The position numbers were made by a program, and so were the translations under genes. A stretch of 64,000 nucleotides of DNA from Dioscorea cayenensis subsp. rotundata (taxonomy: Eukaryota; Streptophyta; Magnoliopsida; Dioscoreales; Dioscoreaceae), in NCBI RefSeq assembly GCF_009730915.1, contig NC_052475.1, positions 21,386,285-21,450,284 of the forward strand, written 5' to 3'. Positions 48,175-61,449 of this stretch are shown here, in pieces; position 1 is the first letter of the stretch; every line of letters begins with the position of its first letter. The notes under the pieces are model-generated. The model saw only the letters and a program-made list of their open reading frames with translations. It made no database searches and had not been told where the DNA came from.

Positions 48175-49923
48175 TGACCATCGTCAGATACAACAAATTC
48201 AGTAGTTAATCAGTAAGATTTCTCTCAGAATTGACCTGATTGATTTTCTAGTGGTGTTTGGTAGATCTTCACTTTCTTGATAGTAACCTTTCATTTTGTT
48301 CTTTGTTTATTGTGTTTATTGTTGTTATGATTTGCATTCTCAGCTATTAGATTCTTAATCTTATTCCAGAAATATCATACTGTTGATGCCATTCAGATTA
48401 TGGTCGATTGTGTTAGCCTGATACTTAATGCTAAACAAGTCTTCTGGTTTGCCAGTTTACTTTGTTCCATTTATGAATTGATGTCTGACACGTGGTTGTA
48501 AAATCAAAAGTGAAACAATTCAATGGAATGCTTTGAATAGCTATTATCGTGGATGTTGTAGTATCAACTAGTATTAACATTTATTAAATCAAGAAGGCTA
48601 AGTTATTCAATCACTAAGCCTTGGTCAAATTCAATCACTGCATCAACTGACTCATTATAAATGGCTTATTCACCATCAAATGTCTTCTTTTTTAAACTTT
48701 TCTTAGCCATTGTCCTTAATTGACCATATTCAGTCACCAGGGTTTCACAATCCACTGTTAAAATGTGAAATTAGAGGTATTAACTTTACGTATCAATTTA
48801 TTTTGTTGGTTCAAACATAGTTTACTAGGATTATGATTTTGATTTCTGTAAATAATTCTTTATCTTATTCTTTAAGCGCAATAATATCTATCAAAAGCTT
48901 CGGGGAGGAATTTACTAGTTGCATAACTGTGCTAGTTTGTTATCAATATATTAACCTATGTAGCTCTTTATCCGCTGTTTTTCCTCTACTGACATTAAAT
49001 CTTGCACACATTTCGTGTAATGATGCTCCCAGGTGAACTACAGCTTTTCCGATTCTTTACAATTCTTTTCACCTGGGATATGGTCAGAAGGCACGCTCTG
49101 ATGTTGGCCACATTAAAGAAGGCTTCCTGTTTTATTTACAGAATCATGAGTGTGAATCTCTATACTCCCAGGCAAGACTTACTCTTTTAAATTCCATTAC
49201 TAGTTCAGCCTCCTGTGTATGCCTTTTACCACCCAAAAGCTGAAGCTTCAGAGCCAACTTGGAAATTTCCGGGTTATCCTTGTACAATTTTGGATGAAAG
49301 ATTTTCCGCAATGGTGATATGTGTTATATTTTTTGGTTTTCCATTTTGTTGTTGATCTGTGTTTCTATTTTCTTTTTGGATCATGTAAATCACTCGATTT
49401 GAAGCATTTCTGTTCCATTAAACAAACAGCTACAAATTTGTACAGTGAGTGCTGGATGCTAGAAGCATTGTGTATCAGACAAAAGCACACCTGTATAGTT
49501 TTACTTGCCAATGCCATTTGTAAGACTTGTGCCACAAGAATTGAATCTCAGGTTAAATTTTTCTCATGGATGATGACAGTTAAAAATGGTGATTAGTTCA
49601 AGGTATTGTCAAAGCATTGTTTTGTTATTCTGTGAAGCTGTTGCTGTGACAGGTCTTAAATGCTTACAAGAGCTACATGCTTAGCTATTTACAAGTACAT
49701 TTTTTTGTCAAAGCACTGCAGGTTGATCATGCCTATGCATCCTGAAGCACAGTGCGCCAGTGCTCAGACTACAAGCTTCAATGACCCAGCACTGGAATGA
49801 GGTTTGAAACTTTGATTTGATGAAATTCTTTTGTTTATTTACCTCTCTGTTTTATCACACAGATAAACTCAGTTCTGGAATGAATTGGGATTGTTCATAC
49901 GCCGGACTTGCATTGCCATAAAA
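48175..49923. other. 3' region of the translocator gene and intergenic DNA
   Basis: The first few hundred bases are likely the 3' UTR. Near 49200-49290 one plus-strand frame reads VQPPVYAFYHPKAEASEPTW, oddly protein-like in composition, but it has no start, splice site or partner that I could link; it may be a gene relic. Otherwise nothing is recognised. Confidence 0.5.
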
Positions 49924-50582
49924 TCATAGACCACAATCCATCATATAAATTTTCATACCACCGGCCGGATCCAGCCTTATGAATTTAGAGGATTGAAGCC
50001 ATTTTGTCTCTACCAATTCAACAAGGGAAGGACCACGGTTATTCTCATATATCAGGACCAACATCCCATTCTCGGACATTACATCTCTCAAAAACTTATC
50101 AGATGCTCCAGAAAAACCAGTTACAACAAATGATGGGATCAAGAAAGTGAGGAGAGTGTAGGAGTCCACTGGGTCATAATTCTTTGTGATTAAGATGAAC
50201 TGGTCCCACAATTCATCGCATAATTATCCTTCTGGACCTTCTCAATAGACTGCCGGAAGTAAAGATGGAGCATATTCACAGAGATCTTAATGACTTCGCA
50301 GACAATCTAGCCTCTTATGCTAGATCAAACCCAGGGCTCTCACTTTTCCATAGAGGCATGGACCTCCCTCATTGGATCACCAATGCAGCTGAGCAAGTTG
50401 CACTCTGTTTTTAAACTATTATTTTTGATCCTGTTGTAGTTGTTATTTGTTTGTCGTTTTTGTTTTCCCAGCTGTAGCACTTGGCAAAAAAATAAAATAA
50501 AATAAAATAAAAAAGATGAACTGGTCCCTTTCCCAGGCTTCACAAAACCATTTCAATAGCCTGGTCTTTTCGCCGATGACCG
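49924..50582 (-). pseudogene. Unidentified minus-strand coding remnant split by a LINE fragment
   Basis: After removing the LINE fragment and one copy of its target duplication, a single minus-strand frame runs from a splice-acceptor-like site (tttctctag, exon start 50582) through GEKTRLLKWFCEAWERDQF and ITKNYDPVDSYTLLTF to the end MKIYMMDCG and a stop at 49924, roughly 110 codons. The composition is that of a real protein: MSENGMLVLIYENNRGPSLV and SSKFIRLDPAGG. I do not recognise the family. No upstream exons could be joined to it, so it is either the last exon of an unrecognised gene broken by the insertion or a gene fragment that was already dead. Confidence 0.5.
50208..50512 (+). mobile_element. 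5'-truncated LINE 3' end with RNase H tail and 16-bp TSD
   Basis: The body is flanked by identical 16-bp repeats aagatgaactggtccc at 50192-50207 and 50513-50528. Its single frame reads LLNRLPEVKMEHIHRDLNDF, then ADNLASYARSNPG, the C-terminal end of a plant LINE RNase H domain, stopping at TAA near 50417. A short 3' UTR ends in (AAAAT)n and poly(A). Short size, intact tail and target duplication all mark a target-primed insertion. Confidence 0.92.
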
Positions 50583-52284
50583 CTAGAGAAAAAAAAAAAA
50601 TGATCCCTGATTTCATCATATGGTAGAGAAATGCCTCACAATTGATATTCCAGTTCTAAAATAATAAACAAAGAAACCAGGCGGTTAATTCGATTGTGGT
50701 TGGAAGCATTGAAGAAGAATCTTAATGTTCATTTTTAACTCAACCCAAACTAATTCCAATAGTGCGAAGATAATCTTTCGATCAAATTTCAAGCCGGTCA
50801 GATGATGATGATAATGGTCATTATTGTTGTTATTTTGCATCATACCCATGGAAATGGGTTATAGTTAAATGAACAACCTTAGAAGCCCCTAATATATGTA
50901 TAATACCCCAGTAATCATTGTCGCCAACAAAATCATTCCATGAGGTATATATAGACATGCATGGTTTATTAAAGTAGAGATGTGATATTTACAAGAGAGT
51001 AGGCCAGTAGAGTTTCATTGTATTTCAAACATTTACATAATTATAATAACGATAGTTCAACGAAACCTAATGCAAAGGGCATAGCTTTTGAATTTATTTT
51101 GGCATGATGTAAATTCCCAAATCGGCATTAGGAACTAACCTCAAAAAACCGGCTGGCTTAAATTAAAGAGTTTCTTCCAACAGGGCCAGATGTGAATTAC
51201 CACACATTTTGAGGAATCTCAGCTTCCACAAAACTTGCCAACAGAACCTGTCAAAAAGATCAAAAGATTGTTAGGCAGTGCCATTTGGACATTTAAGAAA
51301 AAACTATTAGTCATTAATCACTGTAAAAAGGATGAACAATTTATTAGTCTCAATACTAGAAATGCAGGGGGGTCATGTCTTGCCTGAAAGGAAGGATTGT
51401 TGCTGTTGGTCAAAAACAGTAGTTGCAGTATCCTCTCTATCACAACCAACATATGAATATAGTCATGTAAGCAACATCGCCACAGATTCACAGAAGTAGC
51501 AAATATATTTTATTTTTCTCCATGGACACCTCTGGGAAAAGATATAAACAAAATAATTATACGATACAAGAAGAATTCAAAACATTGTTACTTGCCAAAA
51601 GACATTGGCATGAAATAGCGAAATCGGTGGTAGAAATGTTAATTTCTTATTAACATACATCCAGAGTTCTCACTGACTCCCGAGGAAGATGTGAGTGATT
51701 GATAGCCAGTATAAAAGAGGGACTACGAAAACAACAGCTTTCACACAATTCAGTTTTTCCTCAATCTTTAGAAAGTTGAATAGCGAAGGAGATCGACAAA
51801 GAATAAGGATGAAATGATATAACTTTCAAAATTATATAAATATCCAACAATCCACCAAAACATCCAATTCTTCAAATAAATTGAAACAACAAGAACAGAA
51901 GCAACTCTGGGCATCCACGCTAGCCTCTAGGCAAGATGACTCTAAAGACTTGAACTGAACTTTTGTATTATCGAACACAGCGCCACCTTTTTCATATGCA
52001 AATCATACAAGCAGAACATGTAATACAAACAGTAAGAAAAAACTGTGAATTCTAAAAGCAAAGTTTAAAATTCTGATGTATCATTTTTGAGAAATGTATG
52101 CTGATTGTCTACCCTTATTGTTTAATCTTCATTAGAACTTTGCAATTTCGAATCTTGCATTGAACTTTTACATTATCAAACAAAGATCAATTCACACACA
52201 CACACACACACACAAAGTCCTCTACAAGCTTGCTGCACAAATAGCTCCAAAATGGCAATGGTTTTATAGCTTATTGACACCGGA
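50583..52284. other. Region with weak evidence of a small minus-strand gene
   Basis: Mostly AT-rich with no long frame. Two neighbouring minus-strand segments join into one frame and end in a stop: 51436-51384 (RILQLLFLTNSNNPSFQ) and 51247-51197 (VLLASFVEAEIPQNVW, then TAA). The first has an AG acceptor but would need a GC donor (cag|gcaag); the second has a good acceptor (tttttgacag). I do not recognise the peptide. (CA)n lies at about 52192-52214. Confidence 0.25.
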
Positions 52285-52415
52285 TTCCCTGTGCGTGTGG
52301 GGGGAGACCAGTGATAGAACTCCCCCCGGAGACACAAAGTGAGGGCACATGGTCAAACAAAAACCCGCTCTCTCGTCCTTGAAACGTGGCTTGTCCACAT
52401 TTCTCAGAAAAAAAA
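52285..52415 (+). mobile_element. SINE family B (copy 5, plus strand)
   Basis: Contains cacaaagtgagggcacatggtca in the orientation opposite to the 10.9-kb copy, and ends in a run of 13 A after ttctcag, its poly(A) tail. The 5' tRNA-like part is only weakly preserved (gtgatagaactcccccc). Confidence 0.55.
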
Positions 52416-52793
52416 AAAAACTCAAAAATACCAAAGGGAATTCTTGTTCTACAAGTAATTGCCTTGTTTGCAGGATAATATTATGAATAAGAATGTATAA
52501 GTTTTAAGCTTAAGTGAAATGAAAACTACTCAATTATGATTTATCCTGGTAAATGAATGAAAAAAAAAACTGTTCTTCTACGTTCTAAGAGATGATTAAG
52601 ATGATCTTCTTTTGATAAGTATTCACTGAAAGAAATCATCAAGTGCATTTCATTCTACAATATTGCACCAATGTACAAATCCTGATTTTAAAAAGCTCGG
52701 TCTTGAATTTTTGAAGAAACAAGCAATCAAAGCACAAATCATCATTATTTATTAAATAAATTCAAAAATAAAATCAACAAAGGAAAGGAATAC

Positions 52794-53060
52794 CTGTATT
52801 CAATTTCCAGTTCCTACTCTGATACTCCAAAGGCGGCGATGGAGAATAAAAGATTCTTCTTTTCTTTCACGCATTTCATCGAACAGATCTCGATCATCCC
52901 TCAACAAAGCAAATGCTCAGCTGGAATCGTGGCCGCAGGGGATTAGCTTGAAATTGAAACCTTTGGGAGCTGGCGGTGAAGGGGAGAACTCTCACGCTAG
53001 GGTTTCCGAACAGATCCATGGCCTAGGGTTAGGGTTTTTCTCTTGATGTTTGAGTTAGCT
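52794..53060 (-). other. Candidate 5' exon of an unidentified minus-strand transcript
   Basis: GC-richer than its surroundings and containing ccctag-type repeats common near plant promoters (gcctagggttagggttttt, a telo-box-like element). On the minus strand it ends at an excellent donor, aatacag|gtattcc (exon end 52794). The first ATG gives MDLFGNPSVRVLPFTA and about 40 codons before a stop, so the exon may be an untranslated leader with short upstream frames. No downstream coding exons were joined with confidence. Confidence 0.35.
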
Positions 53061-53473
53061 CTCGCCATCGCGAATTGGAGCACCACATCCAAAGAGACAC
53101 CCCAAACGCGGGAAAGAAGACGAGCCGTATTCCGGGTTTCGGATCCGGAGTTATTAGATCCATACCCGGTTTTCATATCGACATAAAAATTTAAAATTAA
53201 AATTCTTATATAACAAAAAAAAATATATGTTTATATAAAAATTATTTCTTATAAAATAAATAAATAAAAATTAAAAATTAATTTATAAAACCGTAAAATT
53301 AAACTTATTAGTCAAAACTCTGACCCTTGAACTCTACACCCGCCAACCCGATAAAGATGAAAGAATCCGACCCGTTATCGTTGACTCCATATGGCTTTAG
53401 AACTTGTGTGGCTAATAATGGGTTTGTAATATCCTCGGTTTTTCTCGTTCTTTTTCTCCCATTTTTGCTGGAA
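53061..53473. promoter_or_regulatory. Probable bidirectional promoter
   Basis: Lies between the candidate minus-strand 5' exon and the start of the SDR/CIA30 gene. It is AT-rich in the middle (53190-53300) with GC-richer shoulders on both sides, the usual shape of a compact divergent plant promoter. Confidence 0.4.
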
Positions 53474-56400
53474 ATGGAGTGCATCTTCTGCTCGGCAAAT
53501 CTCTCTTCTCGCCCTGCTAGCATTCAGAATCATCAGGTAATATCTTGAATCAGCTCGGAGTTTTCTTCGTTTATGAAGGTTTTCTTGGATTTGATGATGT
53601 TATATACAATCTTTACTGAGTTTAAGTGGATTTCAGGGGTCTAGTTCATTGTATAAGAGTGGAAGTTATTCAAAGACAGTGAATTACAAGGTGTTTTCTC
53701 CTCATAGAGTGGGCAGTGCTTTTAACTCTGGAGGATTGCCTTTTGTATCAAAAGGATCATATAAAGAGACTATTGTTGCTGAATCTACTCGTCAAAGATG
53801 GGATTTTGGTAGATTTGTTAAGACATTGTATTTCTTTAATGGGCCTCCAAATCCTTTTAAGGTTGCTCTCTTCATTATCATCTCATCATTCATATTGGTT
53901 AGTGTCATATTTATGTTACTAGGACATTGAATTTTATTCTTTTTTTGGTATATTTAGTTCATTGAATCTCTGATAGAGAAGTTGTCGAGTCCAGCAGCAA
54001 GTGAGATTTCGAAGGAAATGGCAACTTCTGATGTAGTCTTGGTTGCCGGGGCCACTGGTGGTGTTGGGCGAAGAGTGGTTAATATCTTGCGCAACAAAGG
54101 CAGTCGGGTTCGAGTACTGGTATTGAAATCTAATATTAATTATTGGTGTTCATTGTCTTAATTTTGTGTTTTATCTTAGGATGATTTACTTTTTTCTGCT
54201 GCTGTTGATTTTACTTCTTGTATAATTTCAGGTTAGGAACAAAGAGAAAGCACTGAAAATGTTTGGACCAGACATTGACATGGTATGCAATACAATTTTT
54301 AATTTTCAGGATAATATGTGCAAGCTAGCAACATTTTATCTCAGAAAATTTTATGTAATCAAACCTCCAATGTTAGGTTTCAGAAACGATGATAGCTATT
54401 CACATGCTACTGTTTATTGTGCATTATGAAGACATTGGAATAAAGTAGCCAATTGGCAACTGACTTTCTTTTATCTCACTTCCCTTTTAATTTACTTAGT
54501 TCAAACATTGTACTGTGAAAGTATATGATGGTATCTCTAGCTAGGATTTTATTTCCAATGCGAATATGCTAGTTTCTAAAGTTTAGACATGTGGGATACA
54601 ATTCTTAATTTGATAGTTATAGATTTAGTAAATAAATAAATAGATAAATAAATACTACAAGGTTCTGATAGAAGTCTCTTGTCATCTCATGTGCCTGAGG
54701 ATGGTTTCTATCTCAATTGATACCAATCGAGCGTTACAGGTTTTAAGAAGCAGTTCTTACATAAAGTTGCAGAAATTTCATCACTGAGTATGATCTACAA
54801 AGTTCATACTGGAACCTACTTGAATAATAAAACGGGGAAGAAAAAAAAAGATAGCATCTCATCATGCATCTATATACATAATCAATGGTTTAGTAGGTCG
54901 CATCTTGAATAATGGAGCATGCTTACACTGCCTGGTTAGTGAGGTAGATAGGTAACAGAACCTTAGATCATAACTTGTTTGGTACAATGAAGTGGCGTGT
55001 CATTTATCCTCAACTTAATATACAGACATATTTTTCAAAATTTTGATTGAAAACAGTGATGTGATTATATTTGGAAAGATTTATTAGCAGGGTGCATGAC
55101 TACATACAGAAATGGATAACATTGTTGTTGCTTACACCAAAATGGAGATATCTCAAATGGCAAAATTATGCATTTGATTCATTCTTTCTAATACCATCTA
55201 TTGTGTCTTGAAAATTAGTGTCTCCCATGATATTCGCTGTATGCCTTGGTTTGAAATACACCCAGAAGGAGCCTTTTGGTTGTGATAATTTTGGTGTCTC
55301 TCCACCAAAACTATGGTAGCATCATGATATTGGATGCATCCTAATTCTTTATTTTATTGCTAAATGGGCACCATAAAAGCTGGTTTTCATCCTCAAAAAA
55401 TTTAAATAGTTAGGCTGCTCCTTCTACATTGCATGCATAAATTTGTTTTTATCTTCAAAATCATTGTGTTTCAGATTGTTGGAGATGTTACCAAGGAGAA
55501 TACACTTGATCCTGAATACTTCAAAGGAATTAAGAAAGTCATCAATGCAGTCTCCGTTATTGTAGGTCCACGGGAAGGCGATACTCCTGACAGGGCCAAG
55601 TATTCACAAGTAGGCCACAATTGTATGTGCATGTATTTTGATGATTTTGATGAAGATAATTTATTGGCCAAATTATCTTTGTTATTTTTTCATCATAACT
55701 TGAAATGTGATTATGGTGTGCTTTGAAATTCGACCTTTTCTGAATTATAATGAATTTTTTGTTGGACACAGGGAATCAAATTTTTTGAACCTGAGGTGGT
55801 TAAATAATCTCCCATCTGTTCTGTTTTGCAAGCAAAGTTGATTCTCAAATGGATGGTTTTGCATCTGAATTTTTGTTACATGATTTACTTTTCTGGCACA
55901 AAAGAATTTTTAAGTCACTTATGGTTTTAATTATCTTCTGAAACCAGATAAAAGGAGATTCACCTGAAAAGGTGGATTACATTGGAATGAAAAATTTGAT
56001 AAATGCTGTGAAGAATAGTACTGGTCAGCTTGATGGGAAGTTGCTATTTGGTTTTAGCGGTTAGTACTCCATGTGACTTTCTTACTATTTAAGATGTCAG
56101 TTGTGTGGTTCTTCAAGGTCTTTCTTTTGTTCGCTCTGGAGAATAAATATTTGAGTATTGCTGAAATTCTAGTGAAAGCCAAAATCATGAACATTCGGGG
56201 GAAGGATTGAATTTGGATTCTTGTTAATATTCTTTACACATTTTGTAGGGCACTCTAAACTTTATTTTATTTGAAAATGGCTTATATGCAATTCAGAACT
56301 GAAACCATTTCATATGTTTCTGTTTGTAGGGAACTTCACGGGGAAGCTAGTATGGGGTTCTTTGGATGATGTTGTGATGGGGGGTGTTAGTGAAAGTACA

Positions 56401-59400
56401 TTTCAGATTGACCCTACTGGCAGTGAGAATGGTGGACCTACAGGGTTGTTCAAAGGTTTACTATTCTCTTCTCTGTAAGAATTTATTGGCTATTTAAAAG
56501 CAGACATGTGGGGAACTAAGGGATATTAATCACAAATACCGCACATATATTTCATTTTTAAATAGGACGCTTCTTACCCATCCAGGTTTTGTTTCAACTG
56601 CAAATAGTGGAGGCTTTACCAGTATCAGGACAAGGGTAACTCTCATCTGCTGTCTTTGTGTTTCTTCATGCATGTATGTAATTATATTTTATTGACTCAG
56701 TACATAGTACCTGGAATAGTTCGATCTGTCAAACTAAGTTACAGTTAAAGAAAATGCCAACCATTATCAGATTAATCTCATGCCACTTGCAAGGTCTTTG
56801 TACAATTACAGAAAGACTACTATGTTATCAACCCTTAAAGTAAACGTATGAAGTCTATGCTTTTTTCATCAAATAAAGTACAGTTCCTTGGTTTATTTTA
56901 TTTATTATTTAGAGTTTGCCGGAATTAATGTTTCCCTTAACCATATTGTTGAAATTTACAGCAGCAGTAAATTTCAGTCAGAACTTAAGAAGGATTTATC
57001 TGGACCATGTTCTCAAATCTTGAAGGCTGAATTTCTTGTGAATCTTAGGCACACCACTGATATGCAAAGACAAAAATCTGAGGTTATATCTTTTACTGTG
57101 GACCATGCTAATAAATAATAATATGAGTATGACATTGTGCCTTGGCTGCAATCAAAGACACTGGCAAACTAATTTCTCTTGGACCATTGTTCCCTTTCAC
57201 CTGCCTATTCACTAGTCATACTTTGTCGAACTAGCTTTCTTCAATACTAACAGTTAACTGAATCATGTATGACCTACTTTATATTTTCTGATCTTACTTC
57301 AGAAATGATACTTGTATTAAAAGAGTATACTATTTCTCTAGGAGATTTAAGCTATCAATCATTTTTGTTTTATTTTAGTACATTAAACAGTTCCCAGGGC
57401 TTCGAAAGGCATATCCTTTCAGTTTATGACCCTTGACATTTTTATGTGATTTTTCACTGGAACTGTCATTGCTAAAGCAATCCATTTTCATGCATATTTA
57501 GAACTTTGCAGTACCTGAGGACCTTTCTGCATATGATGGCATTGAGCTGAGAGTCAAAGGTGATGGTCGTCGTTACAAGCTTATCATAAGACTTAGTGCT
57601 GACTGGGATACATTGGGATACACAGCTAGCTTTGACACCACTCAGGAGCAGTGGCAGTCAGTAAGTCCTTTGTCTAAATAGTTAGTGTTTGTCTTATTTC
57701 TTTGTATGGAAAAATTTTGTGCAATTGCTTTTCTCCCCTTCAGATAAAGATCCCATTTTCTTCATTGAGGCCAGTATTTCGAGCTCGTACAGTAGCTGAT
57801 GCTCCACCATTTGATCCAAGCAAAATTTTCTCACTTCAGGTATGTTTCTCCTATTCTTTGAATATTAATATTTGGATTAATTTTTGTTAAAACATTTTGA
57901 AATGCCTTGTTTTCGTCTTTTAAACAAAGTAGGAACTTTTCTTGCAGCTTATGTACAGCAAGTTTGAATATGATGGCAAACTCAACCCAACTTTTGTAGA
58001 AGGTGAATTCCAGCTTCCATTGTCAAGTATACGAGCTTACATAAAAGAGCCAATCACACCAAGGTATTACTTCTTTCTTGTTACATTTATATTTACTCAT
58101 GACTGAAGCTAGCTGTGAAGACTTTATAGAAGTATGTGTACATTTTACCTCATGTGTAACCTGGCACTTTTGTCTTCATTTGTCTCTCTTGTTCAGAGAA
58201 GCCCAATTCCCCCTGGAAAGAGGATTCATGGGTTTAACACTTAGAATTTCATTGAGATGTAAATTCTATGCACTTCCATATGGTATTGTTTTGTCAATTG
58301 CAGGTTTGTACATGTGAGTGCTGCAGGCGTTACTCGACCTGATAGACCAGGACTTGATTTAAGCAAGCAACCTCCTGCTGTACGATTGAACAAAGAACTA
58401 GGCTTTATTCTCACATACAAGCTAAAGGTATGACCTTAATCTTATGCATCACATACACTCCATTATATCTTATATTGTGTGGTGTGAGAATGAGTTCAGG
58501 GTGAGAAACTCAATGACACAATTGTAATTTAGAGTTGCCTCATAGAGTGTGCATAGAAATTTTTTGGGACTTGAAAATTTTTGCTGTAACTTATCAATCA
58601 TGCGATACAATTAGTAATAGAGGTCACATAATGCACAAATTTGCATTAGTAGCATTTTCCAACATCGTAATTGTTCTTTGATAGGGTGAGGATTTACTAC
58701 GGGAAAGTGGTATTCCATACACAATTGTTAGACCTTGTGCACTAACAGAGGAACCTGCTGGGGCTGATCTCATATTTGATCAAGGAGACAACATTACGGT
58801 ATTAGCAGCAATCCCTTTGCATTTTATTTTTCTGCATCTTCCATCCTTGAAATGCATTTTTTTTTTTTTTTAATTATACAACTGAAACTTTACACAATGA
58901 TGTGATCACAGGGTAAAATTTCAAGGGAAGAGGTTGCGCTTATTTGCATTGCAGCTTTGGAGAGTCCATATCCATGTCAAAAGACCTTTGAGGTGATAAT
59001 CTTCTGTGCTCTTTTTCATTTGGTCGGAAATGAAGTATTTTGTGCACATTTAAATAACAGAACACAAAGAATTCATTTAACAACAACAAAACACATCTTC
59101 TGTTTTCCACTCTGTTCATATTTCCTTTATGTTTGACAATGAAACTAATATCCAAAAATGCTTGTGCTACCTGTTCCATGGCTTACATTTTAGCGAGACT
59201 GAAAAACAAGAATGGTAGTAATAATTTGTGACATGATTATTGTTTGATTGTTTTGTTCTCTATAATTTCATGCAGGTTAAAAGTACTATCCCATTTAGTG
59301 AGCCATTCACTGTTGATCCTTCCAACCCACCTCCTCAGAAGGATTATAATGTCTACTTCCAGACTTTGAAAACAGGTATAACAGGGAAAGAGGCCTTGGA

Positions 59401-59422
59401 AGACAGCCCTGTTCCAGTTTGA
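53474..59422 (+). CDS. Chloroplast-type NAD(P)-binding SDR protein with nested CIA30 domain (At4g18810-like)
   Basis: Sixteen exons: 53474-53536, 53637-53861, 53958-54119, 54232-54282, 55475-55609, 55772-55795, 55948-56059, 56330-56455, 56586-56635, 57502-57660, 57744-57839, 57948-58063, 58304-58427, 58685-58798, 58912-58992 and 59276-59422; 594 residues, every junction in frame. The start chosen is MECIFCSANLSSRP, a Ser-rich, transit-peptide-like N-terminus; an in-frame ATG at 53357 is possible but adds a hydrophobic stretch. The Rossmann glycine motif GATGGVG sits at 127-133. A CIA30 domain begins near residue 258 (KLVWGSLDDVVMGGVSESTF) and runs to about 440, after which the SDR fold resumes (LRESGIPYTIVRPCALTEEP) to the end ALEDSPVPV. 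Family knowledge: CIA30 was named from a mitochondrial complex I assembly factor, and the plastid relative HCF173 also joins SDR and CIA30. The precise role of this member is unknown to me. Exon 6 is only 24 bases. Confidence 0.93.
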
Positions 59423-61318
<1,896 letters not shown>

Positions 61319-61449
61319 TAATCTTGTGATGAAAATTTTCTTCTTTTTCTTGCTTGGTTTCTTGATTCATGGATGTAATTTTGATGTTTTTTTTTGTTGT
61401 GGAAATGGTTTAAGATCTTGTTGTTTTTTCTTGCTTGTTTTTTTTGTTT

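Noticed and set aside
53357-53473. Upstream ATG giving a 39-residue longer SDR/CIA30 protein
   Set aside because: The extension includes a strongly hydrophobic stretch, while the ATG at 53474 gives an ordinary Ser-rich transit-peptide start. It remains a possible alternative.
53474-59422. Identification as HCF173
   Set aside because: The domain layout is similar, but the C-terminal and CIA30 motifs (TVDPSNPPP, EALEDSPVPV) fit my memory of the At4g18810 group better than HCF173.
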